The notes under the pieces were generated by a model. That model worked only from the letters and a program-made list of their open reading frames with translations, had not been told where the DNA came from and made no database searches. Positions 7,041 through 13,592 of a stretch of DNA of 25,050 nt are shown in pieces. Each line of letters starts with the position of its first letter. The stretch's first letter is position 1. The DNA is from a virus. Position numbers and translations under genes: made by a program. Where the stretch lies: the IMG/VR virus record IMGVR_UViG_3300010430_002724, positions 1 through 25,050 of that record; one strand, 5' to 3'.

Positions 7041-8686
7041 GCCGCATCTTGATGCCCTCGCGCTATGCGCGCACGAGGTCAGACAGCCCGCGCAACAAGC
7101 GGTGGATTTGGGACGATCTGACGGCGTACTATCCGTTCTTTGCGTTCCCTCCGCAGGACGGGGTTTGTCCGAATCTCGCGGACCAGCGCACCGACAAGGT
7201 CGAGATCGTTACCGCGTCCGGCTTCCCGGCGAAGGTCGTGACGCGCATAGGGCAGGGTTGGGAGACGAACAGTTTCGACCCGGAGGTAAACCTAAAGCAC
7301 GACGCGCCTCCGAGTGAAGCGACAATCCTCTGGCTTGGCGAGATCCTGACGGCCCCGAATGAGGGCGCCGGGACGACGCTCTATTCCCGCTCGCACCCGA
7401 CGCTGACTAACCGCTATATCTCCGTTCAGTACCGGGGAACGTCCTACGGCGTTTCCGGCGAGCAGGGAATGGCCTGTGTAACGAGGAACAACGGCAACCA
7501 GTACAGCGCAGCCTACGGCCCAAACACCGGCTCCAAGATAGGCCTCCATTGCGTCGTAGGCTCCACCGAGAGCGAGGGTGGAGAATCGTCCGGCGTCTCG
7601 TGGAACGGGAAGCCCGCGCAGATCGTCGGCACGGACGGTATTGCCGACGGAACCCTCTCCCTCGCGTCGGTCGGATATTTCGACTACGCGGGAAACGCCT
7701 ACTACCACAACACCGGGCTGGCTCATCTCGTCGTCATGGAGTGGGGCAACATCGTCCACTTCAAAAAGACTCCGTTACTCTCGAACCCGGATTGGCTCGT
7801 CGATGCGATCACGCGACCCGTTCGCCTCGGTTGGGTCCGCACGCTGGAGCCGGTGTCCGAGGAAGTCACGGGACCGCAGGGGCTCACCGGCGTCGGCTCA
7901 CTCGTCACGGTTGCGGCCGGTGCTGGCTCGCTATCGGGGACCGGGTCGGCCGGGCTCACGGGCTCTGGTTCTCCCGTCACCGTCGCCGCAGGATCGGGTA
8001 CGGCATCGACCGGCGGACAGTTCCTCACCGGCTCCGGGTCACCCGTCACGGTCGGCGCGGGCGCCGGGACCTTGAACGGAACCGGATCAGCCCCCCTCGC
8101 CGGTCAGGGCTCGGCGGTAGCGGTAGCCGCGGGCGCGGGGTCGCTTGATGGGACCGGGACCGCCAGCCTCGCGGGCGCGGGGTCACCCGTCACGGTAACC
8201 GCTGGCGCGGGAGGGCTCGCAGCCGGTGGCGCTTCGCTGGCCGGGGCGGGCTCCCCTGTCAACGTCGCTGCTGGCGCCGGAGGACTGGCCGCAACAGGCT
8301 CCGCCTCGCTACAGGGCTCAGGAGCCCCGGTGAGCGTCGAGGCCGGTCTGGGGGCGCTGGTGGGCTCAGGTGGCGTGGCCCTCCCGGGCTCAGGATCCGG
8401 GGTCACCGTAGGCGCGGGCGCGGGCGGTCTTGCCGCGGGCGGGGTCAGTCTGGTCGGGGCCGGTGCTCTGGTGCAGGTCGCCGGCGGATCCGGAGCGCTC
8501 ACCGGGACAGGGAACGCGAACCTTTCAGGTCAGGGCGCCCTCGTGACCGTCGCGGTCGGGAGAGGCGGAATCTCGGGAGGGGACGTCCTCTCCTACGCGA
8601 CCCACCGCCTCCTCGGCGTGGTCCGGCTCGTAGAGCTCCGAGGCATCACCGGCCGCTCCACGATAACTGGTAAGGTGACGTCGTGA
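7037..8686 (+). CDS. LamG-like virion protein with ten C-terminal 24-residue repeats
   Basis: The 549-residue product has three parts. Residues 1-280 resemble a concanavalin/LamG-type sandwich (AHLVVMEWGNIVHFKKTPLL near 233-252). Residues 282-517 form ten back-to-back repeats of 23 or 24 residues, consensus xLxGxGSPVTVAAGAGxLxG, with almost no charged residues. Residues 518-549 form a different, basic tail (HRLLGVVRLVELRG). The repeat period and V-T-V core suggest a stacked beta or extended fibrous stalk. ATG 7037 overlaps the previous stop as ATGA, and GAGG lies two bases upstream. It is probably a partner or paralogue of the preceding LamG protein. No enzymatic motif is seen. Confidence 0.7.
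   Translation: MSRILMPSRYARTRSDSPRNKRWIWDDLTAYYPFFAFPPQDGVCPNLADQRTDKVEIVTASGFPAKVVTRIGQGWETNSFDPEVNLKHDAPPSEATILWLGEILTAPNEGAGTTLYSRSHPTLTNRYISVQYRGTSYGVSGEQGMACVTRNNGNQYSAAYGPNTGSKIGLHCVVGSTESEGGESSGVSWNGKPAQIVGTDGIADGTLSLASVGYFDYAGNAYYHNTGLAHLVVMEWGNIVHFKKTPLLSNPDWLVDAITRPVRLGWVRTLEPVSEEVTGPQGLTGVGSLVTVAAGAGSLSGTGSAGLTGSGSPVTVAAGSGTASTGGQFLTGSGSPVTVGAGAGTLNGTGSAPLAGQGSAVAVAAGAGSLDGTGTASLAGAGSPVTVTAGAGGLAAGGASLAGAGSPVNVAAGAGGLAATGSASLQGSGAPVSVEAGLGALVGSGGVALPGSGSGVTVGAGAGGLAAGGVSLVGAGALVQVAGGSGALTGTGNANLSGQGALVTVAVGRGGISGGDVLSYATHRLLGVVRLVELRGITGRSTITGKVTS
7880..8587 (+). repeat. Ten in-frame 69/72-bp tandem repeats
   Basis: Within the preceding gene, ten units encode 24, 23, 24, 24, 23, 24, 24, 23, 24 and 23 residues (236 in all) with no interruptions. 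Each unit starts with a residue followed by L-x-G and contains a V-x-V core followed by G-x-G. The DNA copies have diverged at third positions, so this is an old repeat held by protein constraint more than a fresh duplication. The bias also creates a Pro/Ala-rich open frame on the opposite strand at 8104-8502, which is not a gene. Confidence 0.85.
8671..8682 (+). promoter_or_regulatory. Candidate leaderless promoter before GTG 8683
   Basis: TAAGGT (8671-8676) plus six bases, gacgtc, places GTG at 8683 in the same geometry as the elements before 2233, 10491 and 12885. TAAGGT is the weakest match to a TAnnnT -10 element in the set and lies in the coding end of the repeat protein. AAGG could instead act as a Shine-Dalgarno with seven bases of spacing, so both readings remain open. 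Confidence 0.35.
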
Positions 8687-9081
8687 GCCCCACCGGACCC
8701 AAGGACTATGACGAGCCGATCCCCGTCTTCATCGGGGAGAGCTGGAAACCCGAGATCACCGTCAGGGATGGAGTCCGCACCTCGGCCCTGCCTGACGGCG
8801 CGACAGTGGACATCTCCTCAGCGAACCGCGACGTCCTCCTGACCATCTACAAGCCGGACGGCTCTGCGAACTACGTTCGCTCCCTCGTGGACGACGGGAC
8901 CAAGACGGACGCGCCGAACGGCAAGGGGGAGTTCGCGGTCGCAGACACCGTGACGGCCCTGTGGGGCGAGGGCGTCTACGCTTGGGAGATGGAGTATCAG
9001 GACTCGACGCCGACGCCTGAGACGAAGCTGCTGATCGCGACGGGCACCATCGTCGTGCGGAAGAAGCCGAGTGCCTCGTAG
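8683..9081 (+). CDS. Small beta-rich protein closing the surface-protein block
   Basis: The 132-residue product looks like a single Ig-like or baseplate-type beta-sandwich: alternating strands (KPEITVRDG, VLLTIYKPDGS, YAWEMEYQDS, LLIATGTIVVRKK) with polar turns. No known family is assigned with confidence; it recalls the small sandwich domains of tail-fibre or upper-baseplate proteins. GTG 8683 overlaps the upstream stop as GTGA and has either AAGG or the TAAGGT element before it. The last 11 bases overlap the Mu gpF-like gene. A structural accessory role is inferred from context only. Confidence 0.72.
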   Translation: MSPTGPKDYDEPIPVFIGESWKPEITVRDGVRTSALPDGATVDISSANRDVLLTIYKPDGSANYVRSLVDDGTKTDAPNGKGEFAVADTVTALWGEGVYAWEMEYQDSTPTPETKLLIATGTIVVRKKPSAS

Positions 9082-9970
9082 TGACCTTGGCCGCTACGAA
9101 ACCAAGGCCCTCCATGGGGTGCTCAACACCCTCAAGCGCTCACGCGCGGACCTGATCGACCTGCTCACGAAGGGCGTGGATCCTTCGGGCAAGACGCCCT
9201 CGGACTTCGATAGCTTCTTCGCCGCCGAGCGGGCGGACGCCATCAACCGCGAGATGGACGCCGTGACGGACGAGCTGCTACGCCGCGTCGACAATGAACT
9301 CGCGGGCATCGCGCAGGTAGGCGTCGAGGACTTCAACCGTTCAGCGCGATCCGCCTCCACTCGGATGCCCACCGTTGGCGTGGACGCAAACACCGTCGCG
9401 TTGGTGCAGGAGATCGCAGGCGCGAAGATCGCGCAGGTCACCGCGGTCATGAAGGCCGACGTCCGAATCGCCATCTCTCGAGCTGTCTCCGGAGGGCTCA
9501 CGATCCCGCAGCTACAGGCGGAGATCAAGACCATCATGGGGGGCGAGCGCACCGCAGCCCAGATCGAGCGCATCATTCGGAATGAGATCGGGACCGCCTA
9601 CTCGCAGGCGCAGGCCGCCGCGAACGATGAGCTGATTGACGCGGGCGCCGAGGAGGACCTCATCAAGGTCTGGCGGACGACCGGGGACGGGCGCTCTCGG
9701 CCGGAGCACCGAGACATCCATGGTCAAGAGCGGGAGCTTTCCGACCTGTTCAACATGGGCAACCACAAGGCCGGAATCGTCATCACGTTTGAGGACGGTC
9801 CGTCGCGCAAGGGCCACCGGATCAACGGCCCCCAAGACCCTACCCTCCCGATCCACCTTGCCATACAATGCCGCTGCACGGTGTCGTGGGTCCCTCGATC
9901 CAAGGCCCGACAGAGCTACATCACGAAGGACCCGAAGAAAGCGCGCAAGAAGGAGGCACTGACGCCATGA
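9071..9970 (+). CDS. Mu gpF / SPP1 gp7-like minor head protein
   Basis: This is a head morphogenesis protein; members of the family bind the portal and are packaged in a few copies. The 299-residue product has a helical N-terminal two-thirds and the family C-terminal signature: YSQAQ near 177-181, KVWRTTGDGRSRPEHRDIHG at about 199-218, and P-x-H followed by CRCT at 267-270. The paired Cys, His and Arg residues are well conserved. The start is GTG 9071, inside the end of the previous gene, with GGAAGAAG upstream. The C-terminus is Lys/Arg-rich. In most phages this gene is next to the portal; here about 5.3 kb separates them. The family call is firm, the detailed function less so. Confidence 0.85.
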   Translation: MPRSDLGRYETKALHGVLNTLKRSRADLIDLLTKGVDPSGKTPSDFDSFFAAERADAINREMDAVTDELLRRVDNELAGIAQVGVEDFNRSARSASTRMPTVGVDANTVALVQEIAGAKIAQVTAVMKADVRIAISRAVSGGLTIPQLQAEIKTIMGGERTAAQIERIIRNEIGTAYSQAQAAANDELIDAGAEEDLIKVWRTTGDGRSRPEHRDIHGQERELSDLFNMGNHKAGIVITFEDGPSRKGHRINGPQDPTLPIHLAIQCRCTVSWVPRSKARQSYITKDPKKARKKEALTP

Positions 9971-10452
9971 TCACCCTGTTTGCTGGCCCGAAGAACAAGG
10001 GCATCCACAAGCTGCTGTTCGTCCCTGCCGGGGACTCTCTCGATTCGACGGCCCGTCATGGGTGCGTCATCGAGGGACCGGCCATCGTCTACGATGTGTT
10101 CAGCCCCATCAAGGACCCCGACCCGACCGGAGCCCGCTTCAAGCACGAGCTGGAGTCGTCGGCCGTCCACTACGGCGTCACCGAGGCCATGGGCGACGAT
10201 TCGATCCCGGACGAGTGCAAGGACGCTCTCCTGAATGCGGAGGGCGTGCCCGGGCTCAATGAATTCCTCGCCAAGGTGCAGGACGCCCCGGGGGCGGACG
10301 AGGGCCTCACGCCGCAGGAGAAGGGCGCCATCACGAAGCGGAAGAACGCGATCCGGAAGGATCTGGAGACCGCTGACGGGTGGGACGCGCTCTCCGAAGA
10401 GGAGCAGGCCGCGGCCGTCGACGACGAGTACGCGACCCAGACGGGCGACTAG
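9967..10452 (+). CDS. Hypothetical protein before the protease-capsid gene
   Basis: This 161-residue, acidic protein is not recognised. Its N-terminal half is beta-like (HKLLFVPAGD, GPAIVYDVFSPI), and its C-terminal part is helical with a Lys-rich then Glu-rich stretch (KGAITKRKNAIRKDLE, EEEQAAAVDDEYA). ATG 9967 was chosen because it gives an ATGA overlap with the previous gene and has AAGGAGG about 11 bases upstream. The earlier in-frame ATG at 9868 lies deep inside the Mu gpF-like gene and encodes shadow-like sequence. Location between two head genes suggests a head assembly role. Confidence 0.75.
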   Translation: MITLFAGPKNKGIHKLLFVPAGDSLDSTARHGCVIEGPAIVYDVFSPIKDPDPTGARFKHELESSAVHYGVTEAMGDDSIPDECKDALLNAEGVPGLNEFLAKVQDAPGADEGLTPQEKGAITKRKNAIRKDLETADGWDALSEEEQAAAVDDEYATQTGD

Positions 10453-10456
10453 GCCC

Positions 10457-10490
10457 TTGCGGGCGGATGCGATCCAGCTACAATCCGGTC
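10457..10490 (+). promoter_or_regulatory. Probable leaderless promoter of the protease-capsid gene
   Basis: TTGCGG (10457-10462) and TACAAT (10479-10484) are separated by 16 bases and could serve as -35 and -10. The six bases ccggtc then lead straight to ATG 10491. No Shine-Dalgarno sequence is present just before that ATG. The 19 bases TACAATCCGGTCATGTCGG match the element before 12885 at 16 positions. Transcription would start at or just before the ATG. Confidence 0.55.
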
Positions 10491-12815
10491 ATGTCGGTAC
10501 TGCTGGGTCGCATCCTTCGAACCGTGGAGTCTGGACCGAAGCGCCACGTTCGCGAAGTGGTGCTGATCGAGGCCGGATGGAGCTTGAACGGAGGCTTCTA
10601 CCCCGCGGCGACCCTGATCGCAGCCGTCCAAGAGGGGCTCTTTGAGCGCCGACCGGCGATGCTGCTGGAGCGGGTCACGGCAGACGGAAGCGTCGCCGAC
10701 CACCAGACCGAGGATGACCTTGTAGGCAAGGAAGTCCTCAACCAAGTGGGGTTCTACGAGAGCGCGCGATGGGACCCCGATGTGGGCGAGCGCGGTGCAG
10801 TCGTGGCGAACCTCGTGGTGCTGGAGTCCGAGGACGAGGACCATGTCTCGCAACGGTTCCTCTCCCACCTGAAGGCCCTTGAGGAGTCGGAGGGGATGGA
10901 CACCATCGGCCTCTCCATCAACGGCCTCGGTTCCGAGCCCACCTCGGACGGCCGGATCGACCAGATTGACGAGATTTTCTCTGTGGACATTGTGACGCAA
11001 CCTGCCGCTGGCGGTAAGATCGGCCATCGTGTAGCCGCGTCGGTGTCTCGACCCAAGCGGGATAGGAGCCCCAAACCCATGAAACTGCTGGCCGCGCTTC
11101 GCGCAATGTTCCCCGTGCTCATGTCGGGCCTCCGCCTGACAGAGAGCGACAGCGAGGGCGTCATCCTCAAGACGCTCATCCGCCGAATCAAGGAGTCCGA
11201 GGAGGCCGCCAAGGAGGCCGGCGAGCACCTCGATGAAGATCCCGCCGAGCTGCGGGAGATGGACGCGACGGAGCTGCTGGATCAGGCCATGCAGATCCTT
11301 GCCGCGGCCAAGGAGCAGATCGGAGGCGTCGCCGGAGGCGACACCGAGGAGCCCGTCGAGGAGGCGGACGGAGACGAGGAAGAGGAACTCTCCGACGAAG
11401 AGAAGAAGAAGATCAAGAAGGCCCTCAGCGAGAGCGAGCGCAACGCCGCCGCCGCTGCCGCCTCCGCCAAGTCCGCCAAGGCGTCCGAGAGGAAGGCCCT
11501 TCTCCGGGAAAGCCGCCTGCTGCTCAAGGATCAGATCACGAGCCAGAAGCTGCCGACCGCGGTCGGGACGCGGATGCTCAAGGCCTACGATAAGGCGCCG
11601 GTCATCCTCACTGAGTCCGCCGCCAAGTCGCTCGTGAAGGAGCAGGTCGAGATCATCGACGAAGTGCTGCAGACGCGCGGCGCCTCCGACCTGACGGTTC
11701 TCCGCGAGGCGCGGGACAATCAGGGCGACATCCTCGCCTATATGTTCCACGACGGCGTCGACGTCAGCAACGAGGTCAAGACCATGGCGCAGAAGGAACT
11801 CGGCATGAGTTTCTCACGCTTCATGGAGGCGTTCCTCGGCGTGGACATCCGCGATGCCGTCCGAGGCCACGGCCACCGGATGCGGATGCGCGAGGCCATC
11901 AACGACACCAACTTCGATCAGGTGTTCGCGGACGTCATGAACCGCGCGGTGCTCGCTGAGTACGGCGGACTGACGAAGTACAACTTCGACCGAATCGTCT
12001 CCTACGAGAGCTTCAACGACTTCCGCAGCCGGAAGCTCGTGACGCTGGGCTACTACGGCAACCTGCCGACCGTAGCCAAGGGAGGCTCGTATGTGGCCCT
12101 GACCACGCCGACCGACCGTCAGGAAACCATCGCGCTCGCCAAGAAGGGCGGAACCGAGAGCATCCTCATGGAGGACGTCCTCAATGACGACCTCGGGCTC
12201 TATCAGGCGATGGTGAAGCGGATCGGCCGCGCCGCCAAGGAGACGGCCTACGCGACCGTCATGAGCCTGATCCGCAAGGCCTCCCAGCCGACGATGGCGG
12301 ACGGCGACAAGCTCACCGACCTGACCCGTTCCCCGGCGAACGAGCTGACGGTCGCGCTGTCGAAGGACGCCGCGGGCAAGACGGCGTTCATCAACGCGGT
12401 CATCCAGATGATGTCGCAGACCGGAGGCTCCGGCGAGAAGAAGGGCGTCACGCCGTCCACGATCATCCTGCCGTTGCAGTTGGTCGAGGCGTGGTCGTAC
12501 ATTCGCAAGGAGCTGGTCGGCGGCCTGACGGGCGTCGAGGTCCGCGAGACGATGGAGCAGCTCGGCGCGGTCATCCCGGAGTTGATGATCGACCTCGGGA
12601 CCACCAACGCGACGGATTGGTTCCTCCACTCCAACGAGGTCAAGAACCTCGTCTTCGCGACCTTGGGCGGCCGACGCGAGCCGGAGATCTTCCTCGCCGA
12701 CGACGAGCGGTTCGGGAATATGTTCACCAAGGATCAGCTCGACCTGAAGGTCCGCTTCATCTACGCCGCTGCCGCTGCCGACTTTGTCGGGGTGCAGGGC
12801 AACGACGTCGCCTAA
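10491..12815 (+). CDS. Prohead protease - scaffold - major capsid fusion protein
   Basis: One 774-residue frame carries three parts. Residues 1-185 resemble a prohead maturation serine protease: H71 in ADHQTE, S142 in IGLSING and a SVDIVTQPAAGG segment at 164-175 match the herpes/T4-like protease pattern. Residues 215-345 are charged, helical and partly acidic (EEEELSDEEKKKIKKAL), like a scaffold or delta domain. Residues about 460-774 resemble a Mu gpT-type HK97-fold capsid subunit. The protease would cut itself and the scaffold away during maturation. ATG 10491 is preferred over 10380, which overlaps the previous gene; it sits six bases after TACAAT. An internal ATG at 11079 may yield scaffold-capsid alone. 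Confidence 0.82.
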   Translation: MSVLLGRILRTVESGPKRHVREVVLIEAGWSLNGGFYPAATLIAAVQEGLFERRPAMLLERVTADGSVADHQTEDDLVGKEVLNQVGFYESARWDPDVGERGAVVANLVVLESEDEDHVSQRFLSHLKALEESEGMDTIGLSINGLGSEPTSDGRIDQIDEIFSVDIVTQPAAGGKIGHRVAASVSRPKRDRSPKPMKLLAALRAMFPVLMSGLRLTESDSEGVILKTLIRRIKESEEAAKEAGEHLDEDPAELREMDATELLDQAMQILAAAKEQIGGVAGGDTEEPVEEADGDEEEELSDEEKKKIKKALSESERNAAAAAASAKSAKASERKALLRESRLLLKDQITSQKLPTAVGTRMLKAYDKAPVILTESAAKSLVKEQVEIIDEVLQTRGASDLTVLREARDNQGDILAYMFHDGVDVSNEVKTMAQKELGMSFSRFMEAFLGVDIRDAVRGHGHRMRMREAINDTNFDQVFADVMNRAVLAEYGGLTKYNFDRIVSYESFNDFRSRKLVTLGYYGNLPTVAKGGSYVALTTPTDRQETIALAKKGGTESILMEDVLNDDLGLYQAMVKRIGRAAKETAYATVMSLIRKASQPTMADGDKLTDLTRSPANELTVALSKDAAGKTAFINAVIQMMSQTGGSGEKKGVTPSTIILPLQLVEAWSYIRKELVGGLTGVEVRETMEQLGAVIPELMIDLGTTNATDWFLHSNEVKNLVFATLGGRREPEIFLADDERFGNMFTKDQLDLKVRFIYAAAAADFVGVQGNDVA
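11015..11078 (+). promoter_or_regulatory. Candidate internal promoter and ribosome binding site
   Basis: Inside the fusion gene, TAAGAT (11015-11020) is followed by cggcca, close to the ccggcc spacer seen elsewhere. Further on, AGGAG (11064-11068) lies ten bases before the in-frame ATG at 11079, in the linker between the protease and scaffold parts. Together they could drive separate production of the scaffold-capsid portion. The Shine-Dalgarno is the stronger half; the -10 is a weak inference. Confidence 0.4.
11079..12815 (+). CDS. Nested scaffold-capsid product from an internal start (predicted)
   Basis: ATG 11079, codon 197 of the fusion, begins MKLLAALRAMFPVL and would make a 578-residue scaffold-capsid precursor lacking the protease. 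It has AGGAG ten bases upstream and falls in the non-conserved linker (SRPKRDRSPKP) after the protease motif. A nested scaffold start is known in lambda, where Nu3 lies inside gene C. The logic is similar: hundreds of capsid copies are needed but few protease copies. This is a prediction from sequence; a single fused product cut after assembly is the alternative. Confidence 0.45.
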   Translation: MKLLAALRAMFPVLMSGLRLTESDSEGVILKTLIRRIKESEEAAKEAGEHLDEDPAELREMDATELLDQAMQILAAAKEQIGGVAGGDTEEPVEEADGDEEEELSDEEKKKIKKALSESERNAAAAAASAKSAKASERKALLRESRLLLKDQITSQKLPTAVGTRMLKAYDKAPVILTESAAKSLVKEQVEIIDEVLQTRGASDLTVLREARDNQGDILAYMFHDGVDVSNEVKTMAQKELGMSFSRFMEAFLGVDIRDAVRGHGHRMRMREAINDTNFDQVFADVMNRAVLAEYGGLTKYNFDRIVSYESFNDFRSRKLVTLGYYGNLPTVAKGGSYVALTTPTDRQETIALAKKGGTESILMEDVLNDDLGLYQAMVKRIGRAAKETAYATVMSLIRKASQPTMADGDKLTDLTRSPANELTVALSKDAAGKTAFINAVIQMMSQTGGSGEKKGVTPSTIILPLQLVEAWSYIRKELVGGLTGVEVRETMEQLGAVIPELMIDLGTTNATDWFLHSNEVKNLVFATLGGRREPEIFLADDERFGNMFTKDQLDLKVRFIYAAAAADFVGVQGNDVA

Positions 12816-12840
12816 GACCTTCCCTGACCATCAAGAAACG

Positions 12841-12868
12841 GGGCGCCTCTCGCATAGGGAGGCGCCTC
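12841..12868 (+). terminator. Terminator-like hairpin after the capsid gene
   Basis: GGCGCCTCTC (12842-12851) pairs with GGGAGGCGCC (12857-12866), with one G-U pair and a five-base loop, gcata. The stem sits in the only non-coding gap between the capsid and connector genes. The following bases, tcgcctt, form a poor U-tract, so termination may be partial, or the stem may protect the 3' end of capsid mRNA. It directly precedes the TATAAT element at 12873. Confidence 0.6.
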
Positions 12869-12872
12869 GCCT

Positions 12873-12884
12873 TATAATCCGGCC
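12873..12884 (+). promoter_or_regulatory. Probable leaderless promoter of the connector gene
   Basis: A perfect TATAAT (12873-12878), six bases ccggcc and then ATG 12885. No Shine-Dalgarno is close to the ATG; the nearest GGAGG belongs to the hairpin stem 20 or more bases upstream. No clear -35 hexamer is found at 16-18 bases. The extended match to the element before 10491 supports a functional site. Confidence 0.6.
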
Positions 12885-13592
12885 ATGTCGCGACGGCCCC
12901 CCTTCACCGCCCTCTCGCAATACGCCGAAGCCCTGAAGGGACTGGTCCCCGACGCGCGGGGCAAGATCATCGACGCGGACGTCATCGAGGACGCGCTCAA
13001 GGTCTACAACGAGCAGCATCCCGCGGTAGAGACGCAGGACATCGGTGACGGCTCCCAGTTCGAATGGCCGATGGGCTCGGCCCCCTTCACGCGATGGGAT
13101 GAGGGCTTCTCGGAGAACTACCCCGTCAAGGTGGAGGAACTCACAGCCGGCGAGCCTCAGCGGCCGCAGGTATGGCTCACCGAGGATCGATCCTTCTGGT
13201 TTGAGCGCAGGTACGTCTCGGGCGTCCTGACCCGCGTGCTCGTGTTCAACGACATCCCTTCGGTCGATGAGGTTCGCGTCCACTTTTCTCGACGCCACCT
13301 ACTCGATAACGCAGGGGTCAGCGAGGTCCCCGAGCACCACCAGATGGCCGTGGTCTGGGAGGCCGCCTCGCTCAAGTGCCAGATGCTCGCGCAGGTCTAC
13401 CGCTCCTCGGTCGACCATGGGCTCGGCGCTCTCGCCGGGGGAGTGGACGAGAAGGCGGACGCCTACGAGCGTGACGCCGCGAAGTGGCACAAGCGGTTCT
13501 CCAACACCCTCGGAGTGGGACGCCGCTCGCAGGTCACGACGGGTCAAATCCGCACCGGGACCTCGCGCGTCTTCCGTCGCGGCTATGCCTAA
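12885..13592 (+). CDS. Probable head-tail connector protein
   Basis: The 235-residue product lies directly after the capsid gene, where siphoviruses encode the adaptor that docks on the portal. It has a helical N-terminus (FTALSQYAEALKGLVPDARG), a beta-rich middle with many aromatic residues (FEWPMG, WFERRYVSG), and a helical C-terminal part (MAVVWEAASLKCQMLAQVYR) in keeping with adaptor folds, ending in a basic tail (RVFRRGYA). The start at ATG 12885 follows the TATAAT-N6 element. It overlaps the next gene by eight bases. The call is from position and secondary-structure pattern; no signature motif is diagnostic. Confidence 0.55.
   Translation: MSRRPPFTALSQYAEALKGLVPDARGKIIDADVIEDALKVYNEQHPAVETQDIGDGSQFEWPMGSAPFTRWDEGFSENYPVKVEELTAGEPQRPQVWLTEDRSFWFERRYVSGVLTRVLVFNDIPSVDEVRVHFSRRHLLDNAGVSEVPEHHQMAVVWEAASLKCQMLAQVYRSSVDHGLGALAGGVDEKADAYERDAAKWHKRFSNTLGVGRRSQVTTGQIRTGTSRVFRRGYA

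Noticed and set aside
8104-8502. Pro/Ala-rich reverse-strand frame resembling a repetitive protein
   Set aside because: It is the antisense image of the Gly/Ala repeat region and has no ribosome site or neighbours on that strand.
9864-9869. TACAAT resembling the leaderless -10 element
   Set aside because: It encodes part of the conserved IQCRCT motif of the gpF-like protein and is not followed by a start codon at six bases; protein constraint explains it.
10449-11750. Long reverse-strand open frame (433 codons) opposite the protease-capsid gene
   Set aside because: Antisense to a fusion with recognisable protease and capsid motifs; its composition mirrors GC3 bias.
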